From: Candidatus Melainabacteria bacterium RIFCSPHIGHO2_02_FULL_34_12
GTDB lineage: Bacteria; Cyanobacteriota; Vampirovibrionia; 2-02-FULL-35-15
Direction of reading: 5' to 3'
NCBI GenBank assembly: GCA_001784555.1
Contig: MFRM01000007.1
Coordinates: 1 to 64,000, forward strand
Length of the DNA: 64,000 bases
A program made the position numbers and the translations under genes. The number at the start of each line of letters is the position of its first letter. Positions within the stretch are counted from its first letter, which is position 1. Below are positions 8,195 to 17,292 of the stretch, piece by piece. The notes below the pieces were generated by a model, which made no database searches, was not told where the DNA came from, and was given only the letters and a program-made list of their open reading frames with translations.

Positions 8195-9409
8195 ATGGCA
8201 AGGCAAAAGTTTGAAAGAACAAAACCAAACGTAAATATTGGAACCATAGGTCACGTAGACCATGGTAAGACTACCTTAACCGCAGCAATCACAATGGCAC
8301 TGGCTGCTGAAGGTGGAGCACAAGCAAAAAAATATGATGAAATTGACTCTGCTCCAGAAGAAAAAGCAAGAGGTATTACTATAAACACTGCTCACGTTGA
8401 ATATGAAACAAAAAGCCGTCACTATGCACACGTGGACTGCCCAGGACATGCTGACTATGTAAAAAACATGATTACAGGAGCAGCACAGATGGACGGAGCT
8501 ATTTTAGTTATTTCTGCAGCTGATGGACCTATGCCACAAACCAGAGAGCATATTCTGCTTGCCCGTCAGGTAGGAGTTCCACACATTGTGGTTTTCTTAA
8601 ATAAAGTAGACATGGTAGATGATCAAGAATTAGTTGAACTTGTAGAAGTTGAAACCAGAGAACTCCTTACTAAATATGGTTTTAAGGGAACTGAAATCCC
8701 AATTGTCAAAGGCTCAGCATTAAAAGCTATGGAAGTCCTAATGAAAAATCCCACCACTAAAAAAGGTGAAAACAAAGATGTAGATTGCATACATGAACTC
8801 ATGGATGTAATTGATAAGAGCATTCCAACACCACAAAGAGATGTAGACAAACCATTCCTCATGGCAGTTGAAGATGTCTTCTCAATTACAGGTCGTGGCA
8901 CAGTTGCAACAGGACGTGTTGAAAGAGGTAAGCTCAAAGCTCAGGAAGAAATTGAAATTATTGGCATTAAAGATACCACTAAAACCATAGCTACCGGACT
9001 TGAAATGTTTAGAAAAACACTGGATGAAATTCAAGCAGGCGATAATGCCGGTGTACTTCTTAGAGGCATAGATAAAGATGGTATTGAACGTGGTCAAGTT
9101 TTAGCAAAGCCAGGTTCAATTAAACCTCACACTAAATTTAATGCCGAGGTTTATGTTCTTACAAAAGAAGAAGGTGGAAGACATACTCCGTTTTTCCCTG
9201 GATACAGACCTCAGTTTTATGTAAGAACCACTGACGTTACCGGATCAGTTAAACTTCCCGAAGGAGTTGAAATGGTAATGCCTGGAGATAATATTGCAAT
9301 GGAAGTAGAACTCATACAGCCAGTTGCTATTGAGGAAGGAATGAGATTTGCAATCCGTGAAGGCGGAAAAACTGTCGGTGCCGGCGTTGTAAGTAAAATA
9401 CTCTCCTAG
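8195..9409 (+). CDS. tuf: elongation factor Tu
   Basis: GTPase that brings aminoacyl-tRNA to the ribosome. 404 residues; G1 GHVDHGKT, G2 region with RGITIN, G3 DCPGHAD, G4 NKVD and G5 SALK are all intact. Compared with the 394-residue enterobacterial protein there is an added loop, [15 protein letters not shown], in the place where cyanobacterial and plastid EF-Tu carry one, and the N-terminus [19 protein letters not shown] is also cyanobacterial in style. Ribosome site AAGGAG lies nine bases before the ATG. fusA and rpsG, usual upstream neighbours, are absent; bamA is there on the other strand. Confidence 0.98.
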   Translation: MARQKFERTKPNVNIGTIGHVDHGKTTLTAAITMALAAEGGAQAKKYDEIDSAPEEKARGITINTAHVEYETKSRHYAHVDCPGHADYVKNMITGAAQMDGAILVISAADGPMPQTREHILLARQVGVPHIVVFLNKVDMVDDQELVELVEVETRELLTKYGFKGTEIPIVKGSALKAMEVLMKNPTTKKGENKDVDCIHELMDVIDKSIPTPQRDVDKPFLMAVEDVFSITGRGTVATGRVERGKLKAQEEIEIIGIKDTTKTIATGLEMFRKTLDEIQAGDNAGVLLRGIDKDGIERGQVLAKPGSIKPHTKFNAEVYVLTKEEGGRHTPFFPGYRPQFYVRTTDVTGSVKLPEGVEMVMPGDNIAMEVELIQPVAIEEGMRFAIREGGKTVGAGVVSKILS

Positions 9410-9412
9410 TGT

Positions 9413-9438
9413 GTAAGGGCAAACCAGTGTGTTTGCCC
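9413..9438. repeat. 26-bp palindrome, GTAAGGGC family, in the tuf-rpsJ gap
   Basis: GGGCAAAC and GTTTGCCC arms around CAGTGT, with the family start GTAA on the left. It fills most of the 40-base gap between tuf and rpsJ, replaces the region where a ribosome site for rpsJ would sit, and could form a hairpin in the message that attenuates or stabilises the tuf end. Confidence 0.8.
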
Positions 9439-9449
9439 AAAAGAAAAAA

Positions 9450-9779
9450 ATGGCAAAAGCACAAACCCAACAACTGAAAAATCGAATCAGAATCAGACTG
9501 AAAGGTTATGATCACAGAACGTTAGATGCTTCATGTGATCAGATTGTTGACTCTGCTTCAAGAACAGGAGCTACCATCACAGGTCCAATTTACCTGCCCA
9601 CTGACAGACACATATACTGTGTTAATCGCTCGCCACACGTCGACAAAAAATCACGAGAACACTTTGAAATTAGGGTTCATAAAAGATTAATTGATATAGA
9701 AAATCCGACTAATGAAACCACTGATGCATTAACCAGATTAGATTTGCCTGCAGGAGTAGATATAGAGTTAAAACTATGA
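9450..9779 (+). CDS. rpsJ: 30S ribosomal protein S10
   Basis: 109 residues; [16 protein letters not shown] and [16 protein letters not shown] are the S10 signatures. S10 sits in the 30S head and also acts as NusE in antitermination. The ATG at 9450 (MAKAQTQQ) is chosen over a GTG at 9429 that lies in the palindrome. The ribosome site is weak (AAAAG), perhaps because the palindrome took its place. Order tuf-rpsJ is the cyanobacterial one; rplC overlaps its stop. Confidence 0.95.
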   Translation: MAKAQTQQLKNRIRIRLKGYDHRTLDASCDQIVDSASRTGATITGPIYLPTDRHIYCVNRSPHVDKKSREHFEIRVHKRLIDIENPTNETTDALTRLDLPAGVDIELKL

Positions 9780-10441
9780 CAATACCAGCCAGAACAAGAC
9801 CAGAAATTCTAGGGAAAAAACTCGGCATGACTCAGATTTTTAATGCTGATGGTGATGCTATTCCAGTAACTGTAATTGAGCTTGGTGAAAATATAGTCAC
9901 TGATATTAAAACACCAGTTAAAAACGGCTATGCTGCTATTCAGCTAGGCACAAACATTAAAAAAGAAAAACATCTGAATAAGCCAAAAATGGGAAACTTA
10001 AAAAAGAAAAACTTACCGATGTTTGGATATTTAAAAGAATACAGGGTAAAACCTGAAGAATTAGATGCTCATAAAATTGGTGAACAGATTGATCTATCAA
10101 AAATATTAACTCCTAAAGAACTAGTAGATGTAACTGGAATGTCCATTGGAAAAGGTTTTCAGGGAATGGTAAAGCTTTATAATAAACAAAGAGGTCCTAA
10201 ATCCCATGGTTCAAAATCATATAGACAGCCAGGTTCTATTGGAGCACATACATATCCAGGAAGAGTATTACCAGGAAAGAAAATGCCATCCAGGATGGGA
10301 AATGAAAAAGTTACTGCTAGAAATTTAAAAGTCATTGAGTTCAATAAAGAAAAAAATGTGGTTTTAGTAAAAGGTGCAGTACCAGGCGTTGAAGGTGGAA
10401 TGTTAACTATCAGACCATCTATTAAGAAGTGGAATGTTTAA
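9776..10441 (+). CDS. rplC: 50S ribosomal protein L3
   Basis: 221 residues; [14 protein letters not shown] start, KGFQGMVK, and the [20 protein letters not shown] loop that reaches the peptidyl transferase centre. It starts four bases before the rpsJ stop (ATGA), so it is coupled to rpsJ. Normally rplD follows; here the plus-strand operon ends and rplD is more than 10 kb away on the minus strand. The stop lies four bases from the end of the opposing MlaE-like gene, with no terminator hairpin between. Confidence 0.97.
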   Translation: MTIPARTRPEILGKKLGMTQIFNADGDAIPVTVIELGENIVTDIKTPVKNGYAAIQLGTNIKKEKHLNKPKMGNLKKKNLPMFGYLKEYRVKPEELDAHKIGEQIDLSKILTPKELVDVTGMSIGKGFQGMVKLYNKQRGPKSHGSKSYRQPGSIGAHTYPGRVLPGKKMPSRMGNEKVTARNLKVIEFNKEKNVVLVKGAVPGVEGGMLTIRPSIKKWNV

Positions 10442-10445
10442 TAGT

Positions 10446-11234
10446 TTAAATCCACAGCGCAGTAATTATATAATCCAGAATTACTACTAAAGCAAAATTT
10501 ATTACTACCGATAATCTGGTCGAGCTACCAACAGCTTTAGAGCCGCCTTTAGTTAAAATTCCACAGGTATAACTGATAGCAGTTACAATAATTCCAAACA
10601 CAGAAGCTTTAACCAGCCCAAGCATAATGTCATTTATTTCTATTGAATTATAAATAGAAGAAATGTAGAGAGTCTGTGAGATATGGATTAAAAGATTTGA
10701 AATAAAAAAATTAACAATGAGCCCAAAAAACATGCATATTGAAATTATGACAGGAAAACCAATAAACCCGGCAAGAAGCATTGGGAAAAGAATATAAGAA
10801 GAAGGACTTACTTTAGCTAATTTCATAGCATCAAGCTGCTCAGTAATTTTCATGGAGCCAATCTCTGCTGTCTTACCTGAACAAAACTGTGTGACTATTG
10901 CAAGAGTTGCCATTACAGGAACACCTTCACGTATTAATCCCAGCGCAATAAGCCCTCCCAGATAACTAGTACCTCCATGACTTGCAATGGCTGGAGCCGT
11001 GTGAATTGATGAAACAATGGAGCTAGCTCCAACTGTAAGAGCAGATATTGGAATGCAGGTCCATGTTATTTTTCTAAGATTCTCAAGAAAATTATCAACG
11101 TATATTTTTCTATCTATAAAAGCTGATTTTACTGCTTCAGAAACACTTAAAGAAAAAGTTGCAATAAAATTATTTATTGAATTTAGTATCAAACTAAAAC
11201 GCTCTGCAATAACTGTTTCTACAGGAAATCGCAT
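10446..11234 (-). CDS. MlaE/YrbE-family lipid ABC transporter permease
   Basis: About 262 residues with five or so membrane segments. The family signature is visible in the centre: LGGLIALGLIREGVPVMATLAI, followed by GSMKITEQLDAMKLAKVSP, the coupling-helix region (EQLDA) that meets the ATPase. Such permeases move phospholipids between inner and outer membranes. The ATG at 11234, seven bases after the secY stop, is preferred to a TTG at 11264 inside secY. It is the last gene of the spc operon, in the place where adk/map usually follow secY. No matching ATPase or MCE-domain protein gene is in the window. Confidence 0.88.
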   Translation of the reverse strand: MRFPVETVIAERFSLILNSINNFIATFSLSVSEAVKSAFIDRKIYVDNFLENLRKITWTCIPISALTVGASSIVSSIHTAPAIASHGGTSYLGGLIALGLIREGVPVMATLAIVTQFCSGKTAEIGSMKITEQLDAMKLAKVSPSSYILFPMLLAGFIGFPVIISICMFFGLIVNFFISNLLIHISQTLYISSIYNSIEINDIMLGLVKASVFGIIVTAISYTCGILTKGGSKAVGSSTRLSVVINFALVVILDYIITALWI

Positions 11235-11241
11235 GTTCTTA

Positions 11242-12705
11242 TCACAAAGGTTTCTTTGCACCAAAACTTAATATGCTTCTGGTCTGATAACGATGCGTCT
11301 GAGCATAAGTAATTATCTGATTTCTGGTATCAATTGCAACACCTACCAGAATTATTAATGAAGTGCTTCCAAGTCCACCTAAAGTAGCCACCTGGCAAAG
11401 ATTTTCAGCATGTATAGGCAAAACTGCAACCAGACCAATAGCAACAGCACCTATAAAAATTAACCTGTTTACTATTAAATCCAGATACTCACTGGTAGGT
11501 TTCCCTGGTTTAACTCCCTGAATAGCTGAACCATTTTTCTTTAGATTTTCTGCAATTTCCTTAGGATTTAAAATGATTGAAGCATAAAAATATGAAAATA
11601 AAATAATCAGAAGAAAATATATCATTGAATGTTGCCAGTGTCCGCTTCTAAAAAGAAATTCAATTTGCAAGGCAAACCAACTGCCAAAATCACTAAAAAT
11701 ATAATTTTCTCCAATCTTTACCTGAGAAAGAGCAAAACTTAACTGAGCAAGACCTGGTGTATTAGTAAAAATGTCTCTTAAGGTAATTGAAATAGATTTG
11801 TTTTGTAATCCTGCAAATGCAAGAAGCTGAAGCGGTAAAAACATTAAAGAACTCGCAAAAATAATAGGCAAAACACCTGCCGGATTAATTTTAAACGGCA
11901 TGTAGTGATCAGGGGCTGCAGTAACTCTGCCACCTGCGGCTTGACGTCTGGCACCTAGTACTAGAATCTTCCTCGCACCTTCCTGAATAAAAATAATTAG
12001 CACAATTAATATACAAAAAACCATGAGCAGTGTGGCAACACCCCATGCTGGTGCTGAACCAGTATTTAAGGCTGTTACTGTATCTTTAATCATAATTGGC
12101 ATCCTTGAAGCAATACCTATGAAGATCAGCATTGATGCACCATTGCCAATGCCGCGTTCAGTTATAACTTCACCAAGCCACATTACAAAAACACTTGAAC
12201 ACGTAAGAACTACAATGGTATTTAAATAAAATACTGGTGTCCCAGCATATGCAACGCCGGCTACATCTAGAAATCGTGCAAGTGCAAGGGACTGGATCAT
12301 GGCAAGAACCAATGTAGTATTTCTTGTGATTTGTTGAAATTGTTTTCTGCCCTGATCTCCTTGTTCTTTTTGTAAATTTTTTAGTGCTGGAATGACTTCT
12401 GTCATTAGCTGCATAATGATAGAGCTGGTTATATAAGGTCCAATCCCAAGTGCAAAAATTGACAGGGCACTTAAAGCACCACCAGCAAATAAATCTACAA
12501 GACCAAGTAAACCGCTTGTAAGTACATTTGAACTTTTTAAGACATCATGATTTACACCTATTAAGGGAATATGAACTCCCAGTCTGTATATAGCTAACAT
12601 AGAAACAGTAAAGAGAATCTTTTTCATAAGACCAGCAGACTTTAACATTTCTCCAAATGTTGAAATGTCTGCTTCTTTGCCTTGTTTTCTAGCTTGAACT
12701 GACAT
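11242..12705 (-). CDS. secY: preprotein translocase subunit SecY
   Basis: Central channel of the Sec translocon in the inner membrane. 487 residues, with ten expected membrane segments, the plug region HIPLIGVN after TM1, the LDVAGVAYAGTP region and the cytoplasmic loops before TM9 and TM10 (NPKEIAENLKKNG with the GxxPG-like VKPGKPT). It is slightly longer than the usual 430-440, with extra sequence around residues 310-360 (TLRDIFTNTPG to FRSGHWQHS), a periplasmic loop insertion. It follows rplO and precedes the MlaE-like gene. No clear ribosome site precedes the ATG. Confidence 0.97.
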   Translation of the reverse strand: MSVQARKQGKEADISTFGEMLKSAGLMKKILFTVSMLAIYRLGVHIPLIGVNHDVLKSSNVLTSGLLGLVDLFAGGALSALSIFALGIGPYITSSIIMQLMTEVIPALKNLQKEQGDQGRKQFQQITRNTTLVLAMIQSLALARFLDVAGVAYAGTPVFYLNTIVVLTCSSVFVMWLGEVITERGIGNGASMLIFIGIASRMPIMIKDTVTALNTGSAPAWGVATLLMVFCILIVLIIFIQEGARKILVLGARRQAAGGRVTAAPDHYMPFKINPAGVLPIIFASSLMFLPLQLLAFAGLQNKSISITLRDIFTNTPGLAQLSFALSQVKIGENYIFSDFGSWFALQIEFLFRSGHWQHSMIYFLLIILFSYFYASIILNPKEIAENLKKNGSAIQGVKPGKPTSEYLDLIVNRLIFIGAVAIGLVAVLPIHAENLCQVATLGGLGSTSLIILVGVAIDTRNQIITYAQTHRYQTRSILSFGAKKPL

Positions 12706-12750
12706 ATTGTTTAATTAGAGCTGAGAGCTGAAAATAATTATACCTATTCA

Positions 12751-13215
12751 TTATACTAATGACTTAGTATTTGTAATAAGTTCACATTTACCACCGGCAG
12801 CTTCAATTTTTTCTTTTGCTGATTTTGAAAAATAGTTAGCTTTAACAGAAACTGCAAACTTGATATCACCATCACCTAATACCCTTACGCCATCATTTAA
12901 TTTATCAATAATTCCTTTATCTAAAAGAATCTGAGGTGTAATTTCTTTACATTTAGAAAGAACTTCTAAATCTGAAAGATTAACGATAGTCCAGTTTCTT
13001 TGGTTTGGAACTTCATTGGTCTGAAATTTCGGCAGCCTTCTGTAGAGAGGAGTTTGTCCCCCTTCAAAACCAGCTCTGGCACCTTTTCCAGACCTTTGAC
13101 CCTGACCATTATTTCCACGGCAACATGTTTTGCCATGACCTGAAGCTCTTCCACGTCCTAAGTTCTTACTTTTTCTTCGTGAGCCTTTTGCTGGTTTTAA
13201 TTCTGTCAATTTCAT
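12751..13215 (-). CDS. rplO: 50S ribosomal protein L15
   Basis: 154 residues; KPAKGSRRKSKNLGRGRASG and KGARAGFEGGQTPLYRRLPK are the L15 N-terminal tail, and the VSVKANYFSKSAKEKIEAAGG C-terminal fold follows. Late-assembling protein of the 50S body. rpmD (L30), which lies between rpsE and rplO in many bacteria, is absent, as in cyanobacteria. Confidence 0.96.
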   Translation of the reverse strand: MKLTELKPAKGSRRKSKNLGRGRASGHGKTCCRGNNGQGQRSGKGARAGFEGGQTPLYRRLPKFQTNEVPNQRNWTIVNLSDLEVLSKCKEITPQILLDKGIIDKLNDGVRVLGDGDIKFAVSVKANYFSKSAKEKIEAAGGKCELITNTKSLV

Positions 13216-13234
13216 AATTACCTCTTTTACTCTT

Positions 13235-14038
13235 TTAGCTGGCTTTAATCATCTCTGTAATAGTTAAACCTCTTAGTTTTGCAACTTCCCCAAACTTTCT
13301 AAGACCTTTTAATCCTGATATGGTTGCTCTTGCAACATTAAGCGGTGATCTGGAACCTAATGACTTCGAAAGAATATCACCAACTCCACCAAGTTCAAGT
13401 ACTGTTCTGGCTGCACCGCCAGCTTTAATTCCAGTACCTTCACCGGCTGGTTTTAATAGTACTCTTGCAGCTCCTGCTCTTCCAATAATTTGATGAGGAA
13501 TGGTTGAATTTAAAAGAGGTACGATTACAAGATTTTTCTTTGCATCCACAACACCTTTCTGAATGGCACTGATAACTTCAAGTGCTTTTCCAACCCCAAC
13601 TCCTACTTGTCCTTTAGCATTACCTACAATAACAACTGCTCTAAAGCTAAGCTTTTTCCCGCCTTTAACAACTTTAGTTACTCTTCTGATTTGAACTACT
13701 TTTTCAATCCATTCAGAGGCTTCTTTCCCTTTTTCTGAAGACCTGTCTCTTTTCTTTCTTCTCTTTCTGGGATCAGTTTTTTTAGTAACCTTTTGTACTA
13801 TTTCCTGTTCAGTTGCTTCTTCTATACCGGTTAATTCATCTTCTTCTTCCTCTGGTTCTGCTGCTTCAGCAACAACAGCTTCAGCAACAACAGCTTCAGC
13901 AACAACAGCTTCAGCTTCAACAGTTACCTCAGTGTCAGCTTTAACTTCTTCTGTTTTTGGCTGAGCTTCAGTTTGCTGTTCTTCTTTTTTTTCTTCTTCT
14001 TGATTTGAATTCATATTTTCTTTATCTTGCTCTGTCAT
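13235..14038 (-). CDS. rpsE: 30S ribosomal protein S5 with long acidic N-terminal extension
   Basis: 267 residues against the usual 165-170. The S5 core begins near residue 108 ([20 protein letters not shown]) and is complete: [34 protein letters not shown], and the C-terminal LRGLTITEM. The first ~105 residues are low complexity: Glu/Gln/Lys-rich, then about four copies of the pentapeptide AVVAE encoded by a 15-bp tandem repeat (13863-13915), an acidic patch EPEEEEDE and a basic patch [10 protein letters not shown]5 acts in mRNA entry and decoding fidelity; the extension would lie on the solvent side. Expression start at 14038 is the only ATG in reach except Met9. Confidence 0.95.
   Translation of the reverse strand: MTEQDKENMNSNQEEEKKEEQQTEAQPKTEEVKADTEVTVEAEAVVAEAVVAEAVVAEAAEPEEEEDELTGIEEATEQEIVQKVTKKTDPRKRRKKRDRSSEKGKEASEWIEKVVQIRRVTKVVKGGKKLSFRAVVIVGNAKGQVGVGVGKALEVISAIQKGVVDAKKNLVIVPLLNSTIPHQIIGRAGAARVLLKPAGEGTGIKAGGAARTVLELGGVGDILSKSLGSRSPLNVARATISGLKGLRKFGEVAKLRGLTITEMIKAS
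13863..13915. repeat. 15-bp tandem repeat within rpsE
   Basis: About 3.5 copies of GCTTCAGCAACAACA (plus strand), encoding AVVAE units in S5 on the minus strand. The unit is a multiple of three, so copy-number change would alter protein length without breaking the frame. Confidence 0.9.
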
Positions 14039-14054
14039 ATTGACTCCTTAAAAA

Positions 14055-14423
14055 TTAAAATTCCAGTCCTGCGGATCTGGCACCATCAGCAAAAGCAAGG
14101 ATTTTTCCATGATATTTATTTCCACCACGGTCAAATACAACTTTTTTATATCCTTTTTTTAATGCATCCTGTGCAACAATTTCACCGATTTTCTTAGCAG
14201 CATCTTTTGTCCAGGTTGTTTTAATCTCTTTTTTCAAAGCAGGCTGCAAAGTAGAACAAAAGACCAATGTTTTTGAATCAGTATCATCAATTAACTGAGC
14301 ATAAATATGTTTGTTTGACTTATAGACTGAAAGACGTGGTCTCTCTTTAGTACCAACAACTTTATTTCTCATCCTTTGATGTCTTTTTCTTGTTCTTTCT
14401 TTTTTTGCAACTTTTGTAATCAT
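14055..14423 (-). CDS. rplR: 50S ribosomal protein L18
   Basis: 122 residues; the start [16 protein letters not shown], then [20 protein letters not shown] and the C-terminal [20 protein letters not shown] are typical of L18, which binds 5S rRNA in the central protuberance with L5. It lies in normal order between rplF and rpsE, with a 16-base gap to rpsE. Confidence 0.97.
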   Translation of the reverse strand: MITKVAKKERTRKRHQRMRNKVVGTKERPRLSVYKSNKHIYAQLIDDTDSKTLVFCSTLQPALKKEIKTTWTKDAAKKIGEIVAQDALKKGYKKVVFDRGGNKYHGKILAFADGARSAGLEF

Positions 14424-14432
14424 AAACTACAC

Positions 14433-14993
14433 CTACTTCTTAGCAGCAGATTTACCAACCTTCCTTCTGATTTTTTCATCGGAATATTTTATACCTTTTC
14501 CTTTATACGGCTCAGGTGCTCTTACTGATCTTATATATGCTGCAAGATCTCCAACTGTTTGTTTGCTTATACCTGTAACTGTTAGGTGAGTCTGATTCTT
14601 ATCAATTTCAATTTTAGTTTCTTTATTAGGTGGTTCTACTTCTACCGGATGACTGTAACCCATCTGCAAAACAAGCTTAGTCCCCTGAAGTTGCGCTCTG
14701 TAACCTACACCGACAATATCTAGCTCTTTTTTAAAACCTTGAGTAACTCCAAGGATCATGTTCTGAATTAAAGTACGAGATGTTCCATGAAGGCTTTTAA
14801 CTGGTTTTTCATCACTGTCTCGCTTTAAAATAATTTTTCCGTCTTGTTTTGAGATAGTAATTTCTTTTCTAAAAGAACTTTCTAATTCACCTTTTGGTCC
14901 TTTAACTTTAACAGTCTGACCAATAGGAGATTCAAGAATGGTTACTTCAACCTTATCTGGGATTTGTATTGGATTTTTTCCTATTCTTGACAT
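14433..14993 (-). CDS. rplF: 50S ribosomal protein L6
   Basis: 186 residues from the ATG at 14993 (MSRIGKNPIQIPDKVEV), which has AAAAGGAAT just upstream. A longer frame from 15038 would add 15 residues that run back into rpsH and are not expected. Both L6 repeats are present, and the C-terminal KGKGIKYSDEKIRRKVGKS is the conserved signature. L6 lies near the sarcin-ricin loop and factor-binding site. Normal position after rpsH. Confidence 0.96.
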   Translation of the reverse strand: MSRIGKNPIQIPDKVEVTILESPIGQTVKVKGPKGELESSFRKEITISKQDGKIILKRDSDEKPVKSLHGTSRTLIQNMILGVTQGFKKELDIVGVGYRAQLQGTKLVLQMGYSHPVEVEPPNKETKIEIDKNQTHLTVTGISKQTVGDLAAYIRSVRAPEPYKGKGIKYSDEKIRRKVGKSAAKK

Positions 14994-15004
14994 ATTCCTT
15001 TTCC

Positions 15005-15406
15005 CTACCAAACCTGGCAGAGTAATTCTCCTCCACAACCTTCTTTTCTTGCCTGACGATCTGTCATTAGTCCTTTGCTGGTACTAATTATTGAGATTCC
15101 AAGCCCACCATAAACACGTGGAGATTCTTGTGCTTTAACATATACACGTAATCCAGGTGATGAAACTTTTTTAATTCCACTTATCAATTTTTCCCCTCTT
15201 GGTCCATATTTTAAATTAATTTTTATATTCTTTCTTAACGGACTTGATTCAACAACTTCATAGGAATTAATATAGCCTTCTTTTTTTAATACTTCAGCAA
15301 TGTTCGTTTTTAATTTAGAAGCAGGTATCTCTACTGTTTCATGAGTAGCTCTAACAGCATTTCTGATTCTTGTTAACATATCACTTATTGAGTCTGTATG
15401 CGACAT
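15005..15406 (-). CDS. rpsH: 30S ribosomal protein S8
   Basis: 133 residues; [21 protein letters not shown] start and the C-terminal signature [21 protein letters not shown] followed by [12 protein letters not shown]8 binds the central domain of 16S rRNA early in assembly and in other bacteria represses the spc operon through its own message. Normal order between rpsN and rplF. Confidence 0.97.
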   Translation of the reverse strand: MSHTDSISDMLTRIRNAVRATHETVEIPASKLKTNIAEVLKKEGYINSYEVVESSPLRKNIKINLKYGPRGEKLISGIKKVSSPGLRVYVKAQESPRVYGGLGISIISTSKGLMTDRQARKEGCGGELLCQVW

Positions 15407-15423
15407 TTAATTATTTCTCCCAA

Positions 15424-15630
15424 TTACCAACTAGCTTTAACCACACCAGGCAATAATCCATTGTGTGCCATTTGTCTTAGACAAATCCTGCACAAACCAA
15501 AATCCCTATAATATGCCCTCGATCTTCCGCACTTTCTACATCTATTATGCAGTCCAATTTTAGGATATTTACCCTTAGCAGCTAAAATCCTTTTCTTTCT
15601 TTCTCTTTCAATCATGCAAAGTTTTGCCAT
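15424..15630 (-). CDS. rpsZ: 30S ribosomal protein S14, zinc-binding type
   Basis: 68 residues. Two CxxC pairs, [20 protein letters not shown], mark the short zinc-binding S14 form, as opposed to the roughly 100-residue zinc-free form common in cyanobacteria. The end [11 protein letters not shown] is the standard S14 tail. It assembles in the 30S head with S3 and S10. A 249-base gap holding a palindrome and a tRNA separates it from rplE, so rpsZ onward may need its own promoter or read-through. Confidence 0.95.
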   Translation of the reverse strand: MAKLCMIERERKKRILAAKGKYPKIGLHNRCRKCGRSRAYYRDFGLCRICLRQMAHNGLLPGVVKASW

Positions 15631-15690
15631 TTTATTTTATTTCTCCTGATGTTTTTATGATTTTGTTTTTTATATTTCCTTTTGTTTTTT

Positions 15691-15715
15691 GGGCAGGTAT
15701 AAAACCTGCCCCTAC
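15691..15715. repeat. palindrome, GGGGCAGG family, between rpsZ and tRNA-Gly
   Basis: GGGCAGGT and ACCTGCCC arms with the family end CCCTAC on the right. It sits 12 bases beyond the 3' end of tRNA-Gly on the minus strand, so it could fold into a hairpin next to the tRNA end and guide processing. Confidence 0.75.
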
Positions 15716-15727
15716 ATCTTATAACAA

Positions 15728-15798
15728 GCGGGCGACGGGATTCGAACCCGCGACGTCAAGCTTGGGAAGCTTGCATTCTACCACTGAATTACACCCGC
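15728..15798 (-). tRNA. tRNA-Gly (anticodon CCC)
   Basis: Read on the minus strand, all four stems pair: acceptor GCGGGTG with CGCCCGC (one T-G wobble), D arm ATTC/GAAT, anticodon stem CAAGC/GCTTG around loop TTCCCAA, giving CCC at 34-36, and T arm GCGGG with loop TTCGAAT. CCA is not encoded. It decodes GGG, which a CC-wobble U34 tRNA could also read, so this is a supernumerary-type isoacceptor. It is placed inside the ribosomal protein operon between rplE and rpsZ, in the same direction. Confidence 0.95.
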
Positions 15799-15879
15799 AT
15801 TCCAGAGGATCAGAAATCAGAATACCTAATTCCTTACTTGCTTTCATCGAGTGTAATTTAATTTTGTTTTTCATACATC

Positions 15880-16422
15880 CTACTTTTTAAACGGCATTCC
15901 TAACTCAGAAAGCAAAGCCAGTGCTTCTTCATTGGTTTTTGCAGTGGTTACAAATGCAATATCCATACCTCTAACATTATCCACCTTCTCATAATGTATT
16001 TCAGGAAATACAATTTGTTCTTTTAATCCTAAATTGTAATTCCCTTTTCCATCAAAACTTTTCTTGGATACACCGCGAAAATCTCTAAGTCTTGGCAGAA
16101 TGAAATTTACAAGCTTACTGAAAAAGTCATACATTCTTTGTCCCCGTAAAGTAACCATACATCCTACAGGACCACCTTGTCGGATTTTATAGGTAGCAAT
16201 TGATTTCTTAGCTCTGGTAATAAGTGGTTTTTGTCCGGTAATCATTTTTAGATCATTAAGCCCTCCATCAAGAAACTTAGAGTCATTCATTGCTTCACCC
16301 ATACCCATATTAACTACAACTTTTTCAAGTGCCGGGACTTGAAGGATATTTTCATAACTAAGCTTCTTCATCAGAGCTGGTCTTATTTCATCTTTATATT
16401 TATTTCTTAAATTAAATGCCAT
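15880..16422 (-). CDS. rplE: 50S ribosomal protein L5
   Basis: 180 residues; [16 protein letters not shown], the [19 protein letters not shown] motif, LPRLRDFRG and the [20 protein letters not shown] end are all L5. It binds 5S rRNA and contacts the P-site tRNA. Followed by the tRNA-Gly insertion rather than directly by rpsN. Confidence 0.97.
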   Translation of the reverse strand: MAFNLRNKYKDEIRPALMKKLSYENILQVPALEKVVVNMGMGEAMNDSKFLDGGLNDLKMITGQKPLITRAKKSIATYKIRQGGPVGCMVTLRGQRMYDFFSKLVNFILPRLRDFRGVSKKSFDGKGNYNLGLKEQIVFPEIHYEKVDNVRGMDIAFVTTAKTNEEALALLSELGMPFKK

Positions 16423-16454
16423 GATTTATCCCTTTACACTTTTACCTTTTTACC

Positions 16455-16919
16455 TTAATCAATCTGTTCTCCGCTTACTTTTGAAATCCTTACTTTCTTT
16501 CCGTCTTTCAAAAATTTATATCCGATTCTTGTTGGTTTTTTCTTTCCTGAGTCAAAATACATAACCTTTGAAGCAAATATTGGAGCTTCTTTTTCAATAA
16601 TTTCACCAGGTCTTCCCATACCTTTGGCTTTTTGGTGTTTTTTAATAATATTTATCCCTTCAACAATAACTTTTCCTTCTTTTGGAAATGCTGCTATTAT
16701 TTTTCCTGATTTGCCTTTTTCTGCACCTGAAATTACCATTACAGTATCGCCTCGTTTAATTTTTAATTTTGATTTAGGATTTGTAGCACCTTCTTTTACA
16801 AATGCACGCGAGACAATATAAAAACCATTTTTCTTTGGATGTCCTTTAATCGGAGCATTAGTAAAAATAATTCTTCGGGGTTTATTTTTATTAGGTATTT
16901 TTATGTAATTTTCACTCAT
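16455..16919 (-). CDS. rplX: 50S ribosomal protein L24 with N-terminal extension
   Basis: 154 residues, about 45 more than usual. The L24 KOW domain starts near residue 50 (KLKIKRGDTVMVISGAEKGKSGKI) and continues through EGINIIKKHQK and APIFASKVMYFD. The N-terminal 45 residues (IPNKNKPRRIIFTNAPIKG and so on) are basic. No ATG, GTG or TTG codon lies close to the core, so the extension appears real. L24 starts 50S assembly and sits near the tunnel exit. One base separates it from rplN. Confidence 0.95.
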   Translation of the reverse strand: MSENYIKIPNKNKPRRIIFTNAPIKGHPKKNGFYIVSRAFVKEGATNPKSKLKIKRGDTVMVISGAEKGKSGKIIAAFPKEGKVIVEGINIIKKHQKAKGMGRPGEIIEKEAPIFASKVMYFDSGKKKPTRIGYKFLKDGKKVRISKVSGEQID

Positions 16920-16920
16920 T

Positions 16921-17289
16921 TTATAAAACCTCCGGGGCTAATGAAATTATTTTCATAAATTGTTTTTCACGCAATTCTCTGGCAACAGGACCAAATACAC
17001 GTGTCCCTCTGGGATTGTTTTGTTTGTCAATTATTACCACTGCATTTTCATCAAATCTGATTTTACTTCCGTCATTTCTGCTCAATGTTTTCTTAGTTCT
17101 TACTACAACACAGGTAACAACTTCATGTTTTTTTACCGGCATATTTGGAATTGCATCTTTGACAACACCAATCAAGAGATCACCAATACCTGCATAGCGA
17201 GAATTCCCACCTTTTAACACACGTATGCATCTGACTGACTTAGCACCAGTATTGTCTGCAACTTCCACGTTAGATTCTTGTTGTATCAT
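16921..17289 (-). CDS. rplN: 50S ribosomal protein L14
   Basis: 122 residues, exactly family length. Starts [20 protein letters not shown] and carries the signature [14 protein letters not shown] and the [19 protein letters not shown] region. L14 forms part of the subunit interface and the RsfS binding site. Three bases after rpsQ. Confidence 0.97.
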   Translation of the reverse strand: MIQQESNVEVADNTGAKSVRCIRVLKGGNSRYAGIGDLLIGVVKDAIPNMPVKKHEVVTCVVVRTKKTLSRNDGSKIRFDENAVVIIDKQNNPRGTRVFGPVARELREKQFMKIISLAPEVL

Positions 17290-17292
17290 TTT

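Noticed and set aside
9429-9449. GTG start for rpsJ at 9429
   Set aside because: The extra residues are encoded by the palindrome; the ATG at 9450 gives standard S10.
15624-15890. 88-residue plus-strand ORF containing RATGFEPATSSLGSLHSTTE
   Set aside because: It is the antisense reading of tRNA-Gly and the palindrome next to it, a well-known kind of spurious ORF.
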